Origin: Erysipelothrix sp. HDW6C | GTDB lineage: Bacteria > Bacillota_I > Bacilli_A > Erysipelotrichales > Erysipelotrichaceae | Assembly (NCBI RefSeq): GCF_011299615.1 | Contig: NZ_CP049861.1 | Location: 1,364,001 to 1,428,000 of the forward strand | Length of the DNA stretch: 64,000 nt | Direction: 5' to 3' | Part shown: one piece after another, positions 35,653-44,643 of the stretch | Layout of the letters: each line of letters opens with the position of its first letter | How positions within the stretch are numbered: position 1 is the stretch's first letter | The notes under the pieces: model-generated | Databases searched by the model: none | Told to the model about the DNA's origin: nothing | Seen by the model: the letters and a program-made list of their open reading frames with translations, nothing else | Position numbers and translations under genes: made by a program

Positions 35653-37995
35653 GTGACTTCCAAAAAGAAAAAGAAAACTAAAGCAAGTATACAAAAACAA
35701 AAAGAACTTATACGATTTATATCGGCAATTGTAGTCATCGGACTATCGCTGGTCGCTAATTTTCGTTATGGTCTTGTTGGTGAGATACTTGACAATACGA
35801 TGCGTGTTATCATCGGGGAGTATACATTACCTTACTACATTCTAATTATCGCAATTGCCGGATTGTTACTTATAAAGCCTGAGAGTTTTAAGAAGTCAGG
35901 AAAGTTCTGGTCTGGTATTGCATTGATTTTTATGGCAATGATTCTCGTTCTTTCATTATCATTTGATGTAAATCTTGTTGGAATGAATGTTATCTCATCA
36001 TTCTTTAGTGACATACCAAAAATATTTGCAAGTGTCGACTTTCCGGCACGGGGAGGGCTCATGGGAGCAATTCTCTATGGCGGTCTCTCTTACTTGCTTG
36101 ATCGTGGTGGTGTTATTATTTTCATCGTCGTTTTCGCGATGGTTGGCCTTGCATTGTTGATTACGCCAGCGCGCATGTTGGAGTCGGCGAGCAAAGGAAG
36201 CGAAAAGACAAGTTCTTTCTTTGAAAAACGAAAAGAAGCACGTCGAATGCGAAAAGAAGAAAAAGAACGACAAGCTTTTGATGCACTGATAGAAGCAGAT
36301 TTTGCGGAGTCGAGTGAACCAGTAAAAGCCGGTTTCTTGTCTTTGGATGATGCCGAACGCATTGAGATACCTAAGATTCAAAAGAAATCGTCACTTTTTA
36401 TGTCCATCGATGAGGGTCAACCGACTCAAAATCACATTGAAACTAGCGATGAAGTGAGTGTCGATGTGATGACACCGGAAATTGTTGATGAAATCACGTT
36501 ACCTTCCCAAACTGAGACACAACTGCGTGAGTTGGGTGACAAGGACAACCGTCCAAGTTCGTATGAGAAATATCGAATTCCCGCAGTAAGTAATTTGGAT
36601 TCAAGTCGTGGAAGTACAATTTCTGCTGCAAACAAACGAAGTGCTGAAGAACGCGGTGAGCGCTTAATTTCGGTGCTTAAACAATTTGGAATTGAGTCAT
36701 CTTTAATGGATACTCATATTGGTCCTGCGGTTACAAAATTTGAAATTAAACCAGATAGCAATGTTAAAATATCGAAGATTTCTTCAATTCAAGACAACCT
36801 CATGATGGAGTTGGCTGTGAAGACACTTCGTATCGAAGCACCGATTCCGGGTAAGTCTGCCGTTGGTATTGAAATCCCAAACGTCGAGATGATTCCAGTA
36901 AAAATGCGTGATGTTATTAACCAATCACCGACATTCACTGATCCAGACAACATTCAAGTCGCTTTGGGTAAGGACTTGATGGGAAAACCAATCACAGTTG
37001 CGTTGAACAAGATGCCTCACCTTTTGGTTGCTGGAGCAACTGGAAGTGGGAAGTCTGTGTGTATGAATTCGATTATTACATCCATACTTCTGACAAAAAC
37101 GCCGGATGATCTTAAACTGCTTCTGATTGATCCTAAAAAGGTTGAATTTACGCCGTATACGAATATCCCACATTTGATTGGTCCTGTTATTTCAGACCCA
37201 ATGCAAGCGTCGATGGCTCTTAAGGTCATTGTTGATGAAATGGAAACACGCTACGATCTCTTTTCAAAGGGCGGCGTACGAAACATCGGTTCTTACAATG
37301 AACAAATCAAGCTACATCCAGAAGAAGGGCGTCAACGTATGCCTTGGATTGTTGTTATTATTGATGAACTTGCTGACTTGATGGCCGTTGCTGGTAAAGA
37401 TGTTGAGACAAGTATTCAACGTATTACTCAACTGGCTCGTGCTGCAGGAATTCACTTGATTGTTGCAACTCAAAGGCCATCTGTGGATGTTGTAACGGGA
37501 GTTATTAAGGCCAATATTCCTTCGCGAATTGCTTTTGCAGTTTCCAGTGCCATTGATTCGCGGACAATTCTTGATGCAACCGGTGCAGATAAACTTCTCG
37601 GCTATGGTGATATGCTTTATATTCCCATGGGTGAACCCAATCCAATCCGTGTTCAAGGTGTTTATGTTAGCGATGATGAGGTGCGTACAATCGCTGAAAA
37701 GGCGAGTGTGCAAGCCAAACCAAGGTTTGATGATGCGTTCATTCGTTTGGATGGTGTCGAAGGTAATAATGGGATGCTCTCATCCAATGAAGACCCCTTG
37801 TATGACGAGGCGTTTGACTTTGTTGTAATGGAGCAACGCGCATCAACATCACTGTTACAACGTAAGTTTAAAGTTGGTTATAACCGTGCTGCAAACCTAA
37901 TTGATGCACTTGAACAAAACGGTGTAATCGGTCCTGCAAACGGAAGTAAACCCCGCGATGTCTACAAGAAACAAGATATTGAAATTATTGATTAA
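35653..37995 (+). CDS. ftsK: DNA translocase FtsK/SpoIIIE
   Basis: FtsK is a septum-located DNA pump that clears the chromosome during division. I prefer GTG 35653, which lies 8 bp after GGGGG; GTG 35647 in the same frame is too close to that site. The protein has about 780 residues. Four TM helices occupy about the first 170 residues, followed by a charged linker (RKEARRMRKEEKERQ). The motor has Walker A LVAGATGSGKSVCMNS, Walker B WIVVIIDELADLM and ATQRPSVDVVTGVIKANIPS. The C-terminal winged-helix gamma domain (LLQRKFKVGYNRAANLID) recognises KOPS/SRS-type DNA. It follows rnjB as in Bacillus. Confidence 0.96.
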   Translation: MTSKKKKKTKASIQKQKELIRFISAIVVIGLSLVANFRYGLVGEILDNTMRVIIGEYTLPYYILIIAIAGLLLIKPESFKKSGKFWSGIALIFMAMILVLSLSFDVNLVGMNVISSFFSDIPKIFASVDFPARGGLMGAILYGGLSYLLDRGGVIIFIVVFAMVGLALLITPARMLESASKGSEKTSSFFEKRKEARRMRKEEKERQAFDALIEADFAESSEPVKAGFLSLDDAERIEIPKIQKKSSLFMSIDEGQPTQNHIETSDEVSVDVMTPEIVDEITLPSQTETQLRELGDKDNRPSSYEKYRIPAVSNLDSSRGSTISAANKRSAEERGERLISVLKQFGIESSLMDTHIGPAVTKFEIKPDSNVKISKISSIQDNLMMELAVKTLRIEAPIPGKSAVGIEIPNVEMIPVKMRDVINQSPTFTDPDNIQVALGKDLMGKPITVALNKMPHLLVAGATGSGKSVCMNSIITSILLTKTPDDLKLLLIDPKKVEFTPYTNIPHLIGPVISDPMQASMALKVIVDEMETRYDLFSKGGVRNIGSYNEQIKLHPEEGRQRMPWIVVIIDELADLMAVAGKDVETSIQRITQLARAAGIHLIVATQRPSVDVVTGVIKANIPSRIAFAVSSAIDSRTILDATGADKLLGYGDMLYIPMGEPNPIRVQGVYVSDDEVRTIAEKASVQAKPRFDDAFIRLDGVEGNNGMLSSNEDPLYDEAFDFVVMEQRASTSLLQRKFKVGYNRAANLIDALEQNGVIGPANGSKPRDVYKKQDIEIID

Positions 37996-38000
37996 TGTGA

Positions 38001-38026
38001 GCCACTCTTAACAGAGTGGTCTTTTA
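38001..38026 (+). terminator. Terminator of ftsK
   Basis: CCACTCT-TAAC-AGAGTGG forms a hairpin followed by TCTTTT. Confidence 0.7.
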
Positions 38027-38062
38027 ATGTTTGGTTTGACGTTTCATATATGATGTACTAAG

Positions 38063-38266
38063 ATGGAGGTATCTCAAATATCCTATAGAATGGGGTGGAT
38101 ATATATGTTTTGGTATAGTGTCAGAGTATTATTTAATCTCATAGGCTTTGGTCTGTTTATATATGGGGCGTATGCTGCGTATTGTAATAGAAAAACATGG
38201 CGTATTATTTTCAATCTCATGTTTAGTTTATGGTTTCTCTATGACTTTATTTTGCTTTTAACCTAA
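38063..38266 (+). CDS. Small membrane protein, unknown
   Basis: This is an open frame of at most 67 residues with two hydrophobic segments (VLFNLIGFGLFIYGAYAAYC and IIFNLMFSLWFLYDFILLLT) and a basic turn NRKTWR between them. The start is uncertain: ATG 38063 has no site upstream, and the GGAGGT at 38065-38070 lies inside the frame, 14 bp before ATG 38090. I do not recognise the family. It sits between terminators, so it would be its own unit. Confidence 0.45.
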   Translation: MEVSQISYRMGWIYMFWYSVRVLFNLIGFGLFIYGAYAAYCNRKTWRIIFNLMFSLWFLYDFILLLT

Positions 38267-38293
38267 AAAAAGGGATGCACATGTGCATCCCTT
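38264..38293 (-). terminator. Terminator of proS
   Basis: AGGGATGCACATGTGCATCCCT is a perfect 22-bp palindrome. On the minus strand it is followed by TTTTTTT, just past the proS stop. Confidence 0.8.
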
Positions 38294-38303
38294 CATCGTA
38301 GTT

Positions 38304-39989
38304 CTAGAAATAAGATTTAACTTTGGTAAGAACATCTTCGCGATTGAGCTTAACTGCTTCTTCGCCTGATCGTTCTTTAAATTCAACTTGACCAGCATCC
38401 ACATCACGACCAATTGTAATTCTCAATGGAATTCCAATAAGATCCATGTCATTGAATTTAACACCCGGGCGCTGGTTTCTGTCATCTAAGATAACTTCAA
38501 TGCCTGCTGCTGTGAGCTCATCGTACATAGCGTTTGCATAAGCAACATGATCTTCGTTTTTTGTGTTAATCACAACAATGGCTACATGATACGGTGCCAA
38601 TTGCATTGGCCAGACAATACCGTTCGCATCGTTGTTTTGTTCTACCACTGCAGCCAGACTTCGTCCAAGACCAATTCCATACGATCCCATATAAACATCT
38701 TGGAGCTTGTTGTTTTGATCGAGATAATCTAAGTTCATTGCTTGTGAGTATTTTGTTCCCAACTTGAATGTATTTCCTACTTCAATTCCTTTGGAGAATG
38801 TAAGTACACCTTTTCCTTCAGGGTTTGGATCGCCTTCTTTAACATTTGTTACATCAGCGATGTGTGTTGCTTCAAACTCAGAGTGATTGGCATTGATAAA
38901 GTGGTAATCATTTTCATTGGCTCCAATTGTAAAGTTTCGCAATCCGGCGATTTGTTGGTCCACAACAATGTCGATGGATAAACCGATGGGTCCAGCAAAA
39001 CCAACAGCTGCGCCTGTGCTGCTCTGTACAGATTCGAAATCTGCAAGTTCAACCTCAGTTGCACCGTATAACTTACCAAGCTTTGTTTCGTTAACTTCAC
39101 GATCACCCAAAACGCAAACTGCTACGAGCGCATCATCAACTTTATAAATTAGTGTTTTAACAAAACGTGTTACGGGTTGATTCAAGAAGGCCGAAACCTC
39201 TTCAATTGTTTTTGCATTTGGTGTATGGACTTTTTCACGAGGAAGTATTACTTCATCACTTTCAATGCGATTGATGTTTTCAGCTACTTCTAAATTACTT
39301 GCATAACCTGTCTCTTCACCAAGAACGAGAACATCTTCACCGATATCGGTGACTGCTTGGAATTCTTCCGAGAGTAAACCACCCATAATTCCAGTGTCAG
39401 CGCGCACAATTCGATAGTTAAGACCCATACGGTCAAAAATACGTTTGTATGCGTTAAACATCGCATCGTAAGAGCGATCAGCATCCTCAAGATTTGCATC
39501 AAATGTATATGCGTCCTTCATAACAAACTCACGTACACGAATCAATCCAAAACGTGGTCTGGCTTCGTCGCGGAATTTTGTTTGAAATTGGTACAAACTG
39601 AAAGGCATGTCCTTGTAAGAACGAATCTTCATTTGCGCGGCTTGCGCAAACAACTCTTCGTGTGTTGGGCCAAGAACAAAAGGCTTTTGAAAGCGATCTT
39701 TCAATGTGAACATGCTGGAACCAATAATGTCGCGTCGACCCGAAGCAATGTATACATCTTCTGGGATGAGGGTAGGCATGGTCATTTCTTGTGAATCAAT
39801 GGCATTCATTTCCTCACGGATTATGGTTTCGATCTTATTTTTTACGCGTAATCCAAGTGGCATATACATGTAAACACCGGATGAACTCTTTTTGATGTAT
39901 CCAGCCCTTACAAGTAAGTTTCCACTTGTTGAATCTTCATCTTTTACATCTTCTCGAATTGTGTAAAAGAAACTTTTGTTTAATTTCAT
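38304..39989 (-). CDS. proS: Prolyl-tRNA synthetase
   Basis: This class II aminoacyl-tRNA synthetase charges tRNA-Pro. It has 561 residues, the bacterial-type length. Motifs are AGYIKKSSSGVYMYMPLG, VLGPTHEELF, the motif 2 region FRDEARPRFGLIRVREFVMKD and motif 3 GSYGIGLGRSLAAVVEQ. The editing (YbaK-like) insertion is present in the middle (AVCVLGDREVNETKLGKLYG). A class II anticodon-binding domain ends the protein. It is expressed from a promoter divergent from the 6S-like RNA. No T-box leader is visible in the short upstream gap. Confidence 0.96.
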   Translation of the reverse strand: MKLNKSFFYTIREDVKDEDSTSGNLLVRAGYIKKSSSGVYMYMPLGLRVKNKIETIIREEMNAIDSQEMTMPTLIPEDVYIASGRRDIIGSSMFTLKDRFQKPFVLGPTHEELFAQAAQMKIRSYKDMPFSLYQFQTKFRDEARPRFGLIRVREFVMKDAYTFDANLEDADRSYDAMFNAYKRIFDRMGLNYRIVRADTGIMGGLLSEEFQAVTDIGEDVLVLGEETGYASNLEVAENINRIESDEVILPREKVHTPNAKTIEEVSAFLNQPVTRFVKTLIYKVDDALVAVCVLGDREVNETKLGKLYGATEVELADFESVQSSTGAAVGFAGPIGLSIDIVVDQQIAGLRNFTIGANENDYHFINANHSEFEATHIADVTNVKEGDPNPEGKGVLTFSKGIEVGNTFKLGTKYSQAMNLDYLDQNNKLQDVYMGSYGIGLGRSLAAVVEQNNDANGIVWPMQLAPYHVAIVVINTKNEDHVAYANAMYDELTAAGIEVILDDRNQRPGVKFNDMDLIGIPLRITIGRDVDAGQVEFKERSGEEAVKLNREDVLTKVKSYF

Positions 39990-40044
39990 AAGTCACCTCA
40001 TTAATTTTCTTATATAGTATACCATGAAACGGTAAAAAGTGTGT

Positions 40045-40050
40045 TATAAT
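40045..40050 (+). promoter_or_regulatory. -10 box of the 6S-like RNA
   Basis: TATAAT lies 6 bp before the proposed 5' end of the RNA. A GGTATACTAT on the minus strand nearby (about 40014-40023) serves proS, so the two promoters are divergent within 40 bp. Confidence 0.6.
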
Positions 40051-40055
40051 ATAGA

Positions 40056-40209
40056 TGCCCAAAAGGATTAGTATTTTTCCGACACTTTGATATAAGGGAG
40101 TTCGGATGTGCCTTAGGTAGTGTGAAAGCTGGCTTGCCAGAATCCCAATCTTAAGACCAGGACACCCACCTGTAGTAAACAGGGACAATATCACACCTTT
40201 TGGGTTTTT
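40056..40209 (+). ncRNA. ssrS: 6S RNA-like transcript
   Basis: This is a short untranslated transcript with its own TATAAT and no ORF. The first and last bases form a closing stem: CCCAAAAGG (40058-40066) pairs with CCTTTTGGG (40196-40204), followed by TTTTT, so the closing stem doubles as terminator. Inside are small hairpins (CTGGC-TT-GCCAG and CCTGT-AGTAA-ACAGG after CACCCA). This layout of a long open rod with a closing stem fits 6S RNA, which mimics an open promoter and binds sigma-70 RNA polymerase. At about 154 nt it is shorter than most 6S RNAs, so another structured RNA is possible. Confidence 0.55.
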
Positions 40210-40297
40210 ATATGGATTCACAAGGTTCACTTGTGTTTATCGTGAAAAAAGTATAAAATGTAATCATAAACGTTATGTAAATAAGGATGGTGAAACC

Positions 40298-40528
40298 ATG
40301 TTATATATTCTAGCAATGAACGAAACTCTTGCAAGTTTCCTATGGGTGCTTTTAGGAGCAGTCATTGGTGGTGTTGCTGCATTTTTCTTCACAAAGAGAA
40401 TGTTTGAAAAACAATTAAAAGAAAATCCCCCAATTAATGAAAAGATGATTCGTGCAATGTACATGCAGATGGGACGTAAACCTTCTGAAGCACAGATTCG
40501 TCAAATTATGAAGTCGATGGGTCAATAG
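40298..40528 (+). CDS. yneF: YneF family membrane protein (UPF0154)
   Basis: This is a 76-residue protein with one N-terminal TM helix (SFLWVLLGAVIGGVAAFFF) and a short cytoplasmic helix-rich tail. PPINEKMIRAMYMQMGRKPS and EAQIRQIMKSMG are the UPF0154 signature. The function is unknown. The ATG at 40298 is preceded by AAGGATGGTG. A terminator follows. Confidence 0.9.
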   Translation: MLYILAMNETLASFLWVLLGAVIGGVAAFFFTKRMFEKQLKENPPINEKMIRAMYMQMGRKPSEAQIRQIMKSMGQ

Positions 40529-40529
40529 A

Positions 40530-40554
40530 AAAACACAGGCGACTGTGTTTTTTC
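40530..40554 (+). terminator. Terminator of yneF
   Basis: AAACACAG-GCGA-CTGTGTTT forms a hairpin followed by TTTTC, ending only about 10 bp before the next start codon. Confidence 0.75.
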
Positions 40555-40563
40555 TTAACAACA

Positions 40564-41277
40564 ATGAAAAAATATATTAAACGAGGCATAATCGCTCTCA
40601 TTGCGATTATCGTTCTCGTATGTGGGATAATTGTTTTTCGGGGGCATCAACAATACCTTGCGGTTATTAATGATAAAAGCCTTTCGGATACTGTTGATGC
40701 CGTCGAAAATAAACAAGAATTTGTACATCTTGATGCAATGAATCCCTTGTTTATCAGTGCAACGATAAATACTGAAGATTCGCGATTCTACACGCGGAAA
40801 GCGATCTTAGATTTTGAAGCTTTGGGAAGGGCGACACTTCAGAACTTGCGTGCAAAGTCGCTTGTCGAGGGTGCCTCAACAATTCCTCAACAAGTCGCAA
40901 AGAACTTGTATTTTGAAGAAACAACAACATTTACACGCAAAGTTGCTGAGTATTTTGTAACACGAGATTTGCTGCAGAATTACTCGAAAGATGAAATTCT
41001 TGAACTTTATTTGAATATGAACTATTACGGTGATGGATTCTATGGTATCTATGACGCCAGCTATGGATATTTTAAGGTTCATCCTAAAGATTTAAACGAT
41101 GGGCAGGCGACGTTATTAGCAGGCCTACCACAAGCACCTTCTTATTATGCTCTGAGCACAAACTTTGAGGGTGCACGTGAACGTCAAAAACATGTATTAT
41201 CACGCATGGTTGATGAAGGTATTATCACCCAACAACAGGCGGATGATATTTTCGCAATCAATGTATATGGAGGTTAA
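40564..41277 (+). CDS. Monofunctional GT51 transglycosylase
   Basis: This peptidoglycan glycosyltransferase lacks a transpeptidase domain (MtgA/SgtB-like). It has 237 residues. An N-terminal TM helix (about 8-27) is followed by GT51 motifs: INTEDSRFYTRKAILDFEAL with the catalytic Glu, GASTIPQQVAKNLYF, RKVAEYFVTRDL and EILELYLNMNYYGDGFYGI. It is reduced compared with ponA at 24195, with which it may share lipid II. No Shine-Dalgarno site is seen before ATG 40564, and a terminator ends right in front of it, so expression is probably low. trpS starts 2 bp after its stop. Confidence 0.9.
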   Translation: MKKYIKRGIIALIAIIVLVCGIIVFRGHQQYLAVINDKSLSDTVDAVENKQEFVHLDAMNPLFISATINTEDSRFYTRKAILDFEALGRATLQNLRAKSLVEGASTIPQQVAKNLYFEETTTFTRKVAEYFVTRDLLQNYSKDEILELYLNMNYYGDGFYGIYDASYGYFKVHPKDLNDGQATLLAGLPQAPSYYALSTNFEGARERQKHVLSRMVDEGIITQQQADDIFAINVYGG

Positions 41278-41278
41278 A

Positions 41279-42271
41279 ATGATGAGAAAAAAAATGATTA
41301 GTGGTATTAAGCCAACCGCTCAACTGACACTAGGGAATTACATTGGAGCATTGCGTCCTTTTGTCTTGTCACAAGAGGAATACGATGTGAATGTATTTAT
41401 TGCAAACTTGCACTGCATTACAATGCCAATTGATCCTGAAGAATTGGAAACAAACTTAAAAGATGTCCTTCTTTTCTATCTTGCGAGTGGATTGGATCCA
41501 AAACGATCCAATATTTTCTTACAAAGTGATATTCCAGAAATCGCACAATTGGGTTTTATTATGTCTTGCCTCACACCGATGGGCGAGTTGAATCGCATGA
41601 CTCAGTTTAAAGATAAAAAGGATACCGGGATGTCACTAAGTGGTGGTTTCTATACATATCCAACATTAATGACTGCCGATATTGTGATTCATCAGGCGGA
41701 TTTAGTTCCAGTTGGTGAGGACCAAAAACAACATGTTGAGCTTGCGCGCAATACTGCAGAAAGATTCAACAACCGTTTTGGTGAGACCTTTGTGATCCCA
41801 GAACCGGTGATTGCAAAAGTCGGCAGTAAAATTATGTCCTTACAAGATCCAACCAAGAAAATGAGTAAATCTGATAAAGAGGGCGAAAAAGGGGTTGTTT
41901 ATCTTAAAGACGATCTTAAAGTCGCGCGTAAGAAGATTATGTCAGCGGTGACAGATAGCCTTGGTGTTGTCAAATATGATGTAGAAAATCAACCAGGCAT
42001 CGCAAATCTCTTAACAATTTACGCAGCTTTAAAAAACATATCAATCAAGGAAGCAGAAGCTCAGTTTGTGGATGTCCAATATGGAACATTTAAGAAGGCA
42101 GTAGCAGATGTTGTCTGCGACGAGCTTGAAATGTTGCATGAAGGTTATGACAAATTTGCACAAGGTGGTTTCGTAGATGATGTATTACGACAAGGTGCCG
42201 ACAAAATGCGACCAGGTGCACAGGCTATGCTTGATAAAGTTCAAAAGGCTATGGGGTTGGACTGGAAGTAA
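41279..42271 (+). CDS. trpS: Tryptophanyl-tRNA synthetase
   Basis: This class I synthetase charges tRNA-Trp (whose gene is at 488). The start is ATG 41279 or 41282 behind GGAGG; upstream in-frame codons lie inside the transglycosylase gene. It has 330 residues. The HIGH-like motif is SGIKPTAQLTLGNYIGAL and the KMSKS motif is DPTKKMSKSD. FIANLHCITMP and the ISMADIVIHQADLVPVGEDQ-like core are also family-typical. No T-box leader is present; it is read through from the upstream gene. Confidence 0.96.
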   Translation: MMRKKMISGIKPTAQLTLGNYIGALRPFVLSQEEYDVNVFIANLHCITMPIDPEELETNLKDVLLFYLASGLDPKRSNIFLQSDIPEIAQLGFIMSCLTPMGELNRMTQFKDKKDTGMSLSGGFYTYPTLMTADIVIHQADLVPVGEDQKQHVELARNTAERFNNRFGETFVIPEPVIAKVGSKIMSLQDPTKKMSKSDKEGEKGVVYLKDDLKVARKKIMSAVTDSLGVVKYDVENQPGIANLLTIYAALKNISIKEAEAQFVDVQYGTFKKAVADVVCDELEMLHEGYDKFAQGGFVDDVLRQGADKMRPGAQAMLDKVQKAMGLDWK

Positions 42272-42301
42272 GACCTATAAAACCTAGTGTTAAAAAATGT
42301 C

Positions 42302-42330
42302 TTTCAATGTAACTAAATAAAGGCTATAAT
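42302..42330 (+). promoter_or_regulatory. Promoter of spx
   Basis: TTTCAA and TATAAT are separated by 17 bp; the AAAGGAGG site and ATG of spx follow 25 bp later. Confidence 0.6.
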
Positions 42331-42354
42331 AATGATAATAAAAGGAGGTCACTT

Positions 42355-42759
42355 ATGATAGTATTATATTCATCTCCTGGATGTGCGTCCTGCCGGAAGG
42401 TCCGTCAGTGGCTCAAGGATCGGAATTTGAAATTTATCGAAAAGAATATTTTTACGTCAGTTCTTAGCGATAAAGAAATCAAACATTTATTAATGCGTAG
42501 TGAAAATGGAACTGAGGATATTATTTCCAAACGTTCAAAAGTTATGCAAGAATCACAAGTTGATTTGGATGATTTGTCAATGAATGAGTTAATAATTTTC
42601 ATTCAAAGACACCCTTCAATTTTAAAACGACCAATCGTTATGAATGAAAAAACATTCTTAGTGGGTTATGATGAAGAGGAAATCGATGCATTTCTTCCGT
42701 CTGAATTACGTAATATTCATCGGAAACCGTTTGACCCGCTTAGCGATAATAACGTGTAA
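42355..42759 (+). CDS. spx: Spx/ArsC-family transcription regulator
   Basis: Spx binds the RNA polymerase alpha subunit and turns on thiol-stress genes. It has 134 residues, the usual length. The redox CxxC is PGCASCRK at Cys10 and Cys13. The typical LKRPIVMNEKTFLVGYDEEE segment with the RPI motif follows in the second half. It has its own promoter and an ideal ribosome site. mnmA follows shortly; both relate to thiol or thiolation chemistry, though that link is only suggestive. Confidence 0.93.
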   Translation: MIVLYSSPGCASCRKVRQWLKDRNLKFIEKNIFTSVLSDKEIKHLLMRSENGTEDIISKRSKVMQESQVDLDDLSMNELIIFIQRHPSILKRPIVMNEKTFLVGYDEEEIDAFLPSELRNIHRKPFDPLSDNNV

Positions 42760-42786
42760 TTATAAAGAATTAGAAGGTTGATGATT

Positions 42787-43908
42787 ATGAAAGTATTAGT
42801 AGGTTTATCAGGTGGGGTCGACAGTGCTGTCGCCGCTCACTTACTAAAGTCGCAAGGGCATGATGTCACTTGCGCTTTTATGCGTAATTGGGATTCATTT
42901 GCCAATAACGATATATTAGGGAATCCAACAATTTCCGATGATATGTGTTCACAAGAAGTCGATTATGATGATGCTATGCGTGTTGCTAAGCATCTTGGAC
43001 TTCCATTGCTTCGTGTCGACTATGTCAAAGAATATTGGGATAATGTATTCTCTTTCTTCCTTGCGGAAACAGAACGCGGCCACACACCAAATCCGGACAT
43101 TTTGTGTAATCGTTACGTTAAGTTTGATTCGTTTTATGATTTTATGGATAAAAACGGATTTGATATGTTAGCGACAGGTCATTATGCCATGACAAAAGAC
43201 GGTAAAATGTTCCGAGCAGTTGATCAAAACAAGGATCAAACATATTTCTTGAGCCGTGTAAAACCAGAAGTCTTACCACGTGTTCTTTTTCCTTTGGGAG
43301 ATTTAACGAAAGAAGAAGTTCGTAAAATTGCACTCTCATTGGATCTGCCCGTTGCTACAAAGAAAGATTCAACTGGTATTTGTTTCATTGGTGAAAGAGA
43401 ATATCGTGATTTTTTGAAAAATTATCTTAAAGACTCTGAAGGCAGTATTGTTGATGTCGATACGGGTGTAGAAGTTGGGAAACATCAAGGAGTTATGTTT
43501 TATACCATTGGACAACGCCATGGATTAAACATTCATGCTTCTGTCGGTCCTTTTTTTGTTGTTGGTAAAGACTTATCAACCAATACAATTTATGTTGGAA
43601 AGGGTGCTGACCATCGCTTGCTTTTTGCTTCAGAAGCAGAAATTGCAGAAATGAATTGGTTTACCGATCGACAAAAAGAAGATATCGAATGTACGGCGAA
43701 GTTCCGATATCGCCAAAGTGATGTCAAAGTAAAAATTTCTTGGGTTGCAGATGATCGCATTCGTGTTACCATGATCGATGATGTTAAATCAGTAACACTG
43801 GGCCAAGAAGCTGTATTCTACCTTGGTGATGAAGTGTTAGGTGGTGGTCGTATTGACCGCGTATTTAACCTTGATGGCGAAGAGGTGAAGTATGACTCGA
43901 AATCCTAA
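42787..43908 (+). CDS. mnmA: tRNA-specific 2-thiouridylase MnmA
   Basis: MnmA makes the 2-thio group of s2U34 in tRNA-Lys, -Glu and -Gln, using ATP and a persulfide donor. The start is ATG 42787 (MKVLVGLSGGVDSAVAAH) with AGAAGG spaced 9 bp. TTG 42778 and ATG 42781 are in frame but lie in or too close to that site. It has 373 residues. The PP-loop SGGVDS and catalytic cysteines in NPDILCNRYVKF and STGICFIGEREY are present. The 3' end overlaps the protease gene by 17 bp. Confidence 0.96.
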   Translation: MKVLVGLSGGVDSAVAAHLLKSQGHDVTCAFMRNWDSFANNDILGNPTISDDMCSQEVDYDDAMRVAKHLGLPLLRVDYVKEYWDNVFSFFLAETERGHTPNPDILCNRYVKFDSFYDFMDKNGFDMLATGHYAMTKDGKMFRAVDQNKDQTYFLSRVKPEVLPRVLFPLGDLTKEEVRKIALSLDLPVATKKDSTGICFIGEREYRDFLKNYLKDSEGSIVDVDTGVEVGKHQGVMFYTIGQRHGLNIHASVGPFFVVGKDLSTNTIYVGKGADHRLLFASEAEIAEMNWFTDRQKEDIECTAKFRYRQSDVKVKISWVADDRIRVTMIDDVKSVTLGQEAVFYLGDEVLGGGRIDRVFNLDGEEVKYDSKS

Positions 43909-44632
43909 TATAGACGATCAAAAATTTAGATTTAGTTATATTCAAGCAATTTCACTTATCTTGTTTTACTTCTTTGGTATACAGTTTGTATTGCCACATA
44001 TCGGACAATTTATCTCCGTACAGTTCTTTGGAATGGAGAGTGGTGTTCATCCGCAAATAATGATGGTGATTTATCTTACTAGTTTGATAACTGTTGTTGC
44101 AATCGTGCATAAGCCACTTGCGAAGAGCTGGCGACATTTCACAGCAACACCGCAAGTCATAAAGACTAATATTATAGAGATTCTTAAATCATGGGGATTG
44201 CTGTATTTGTTTACAATTGCGAGCAACCTTATTATCCAAATGATCTTGGGTCAATTCTCACAGTCAGGAAACCAATTAAGTGTCATTGAAAGTGTGAAAG
44301 AAGCGCCTGTACTTTACGGTTTCGCTGTAGTTGTCTTCGCACCGATTGTCGAAGAAATTGTATTTCGTGGTGCTCTGTATCAACAATTTCGTTCGCATAC
44401 CTCATATAAAAAAGCAATTATCCTATCGTCTGTAATTTTCGGAGCGATTCATGTACTCCCACAAGTTGCACTTAGTGGTGATTTATTAGAATTTATCCAT
44501 TTCATTCCTTATGCAGGGATGTCATTGTTTATGATTCGTGCTTTTGAAAAAACAGGTTCAATATTTGGCGCAATGTCTGTACATTTTCTTAATAATGCAT
44601 TAGGATTAATTCAAATACTATTTCTATTATAA
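43892..44632 (+). CDS. CPBP intramembrane metalloprotease
   Basis: This CAAX-protease/bacteriocin-processing (CPBP) family membrane protein has 246 residues and about seven hydrophobic helices. Motif 1 is APIVEEIVFRGALYQQF (EExxxR), motif 2 is VIFGAIHVLPQ with the metal-binding His, and motif 3 is MSVHFLNNALG. The substrate is unknown. The start overlaps mnmA by 17 bp. Confidence 0.9.
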   Translation: MTRNPNIDDQKFRFSYIQAISLILFYFFGIQFVLPHIGQFISVQFFGMESGVHPQIMMVIYLTSLITVVAIVHKPLAKSWRHFTATPQVIKTNIIEILKSWGLLYLFTIASNLIIQMILGQFSQSGNQLSVIESVKEAPVLYGFAVVVFAPIVEEIVFRGALYQQFRSHTSYKKAIILSSVIFGAIHVLPQVALSGDLLEFIHFIPYAGMSLFMIRAFEKTGSIFGAMSVHFLNNALGLIQILFLL

Positions 44633-44643
44633 GAGGTGATTCT

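Noticed and set aside
40056-40209. Riboswitch or T-box controlling yneF
   Set aside because: No T-box GGTGG-type bulge or specifier loop is seen, and the transcript ends in its own T run about 90 bp before yneF.
41165-41278. N-terminal extension of TrpS
   Set aside because: These codons are the end of the transglycosylase gene read in another frame; the synthetase motif begins within 20 residues of the ATG at 41279.
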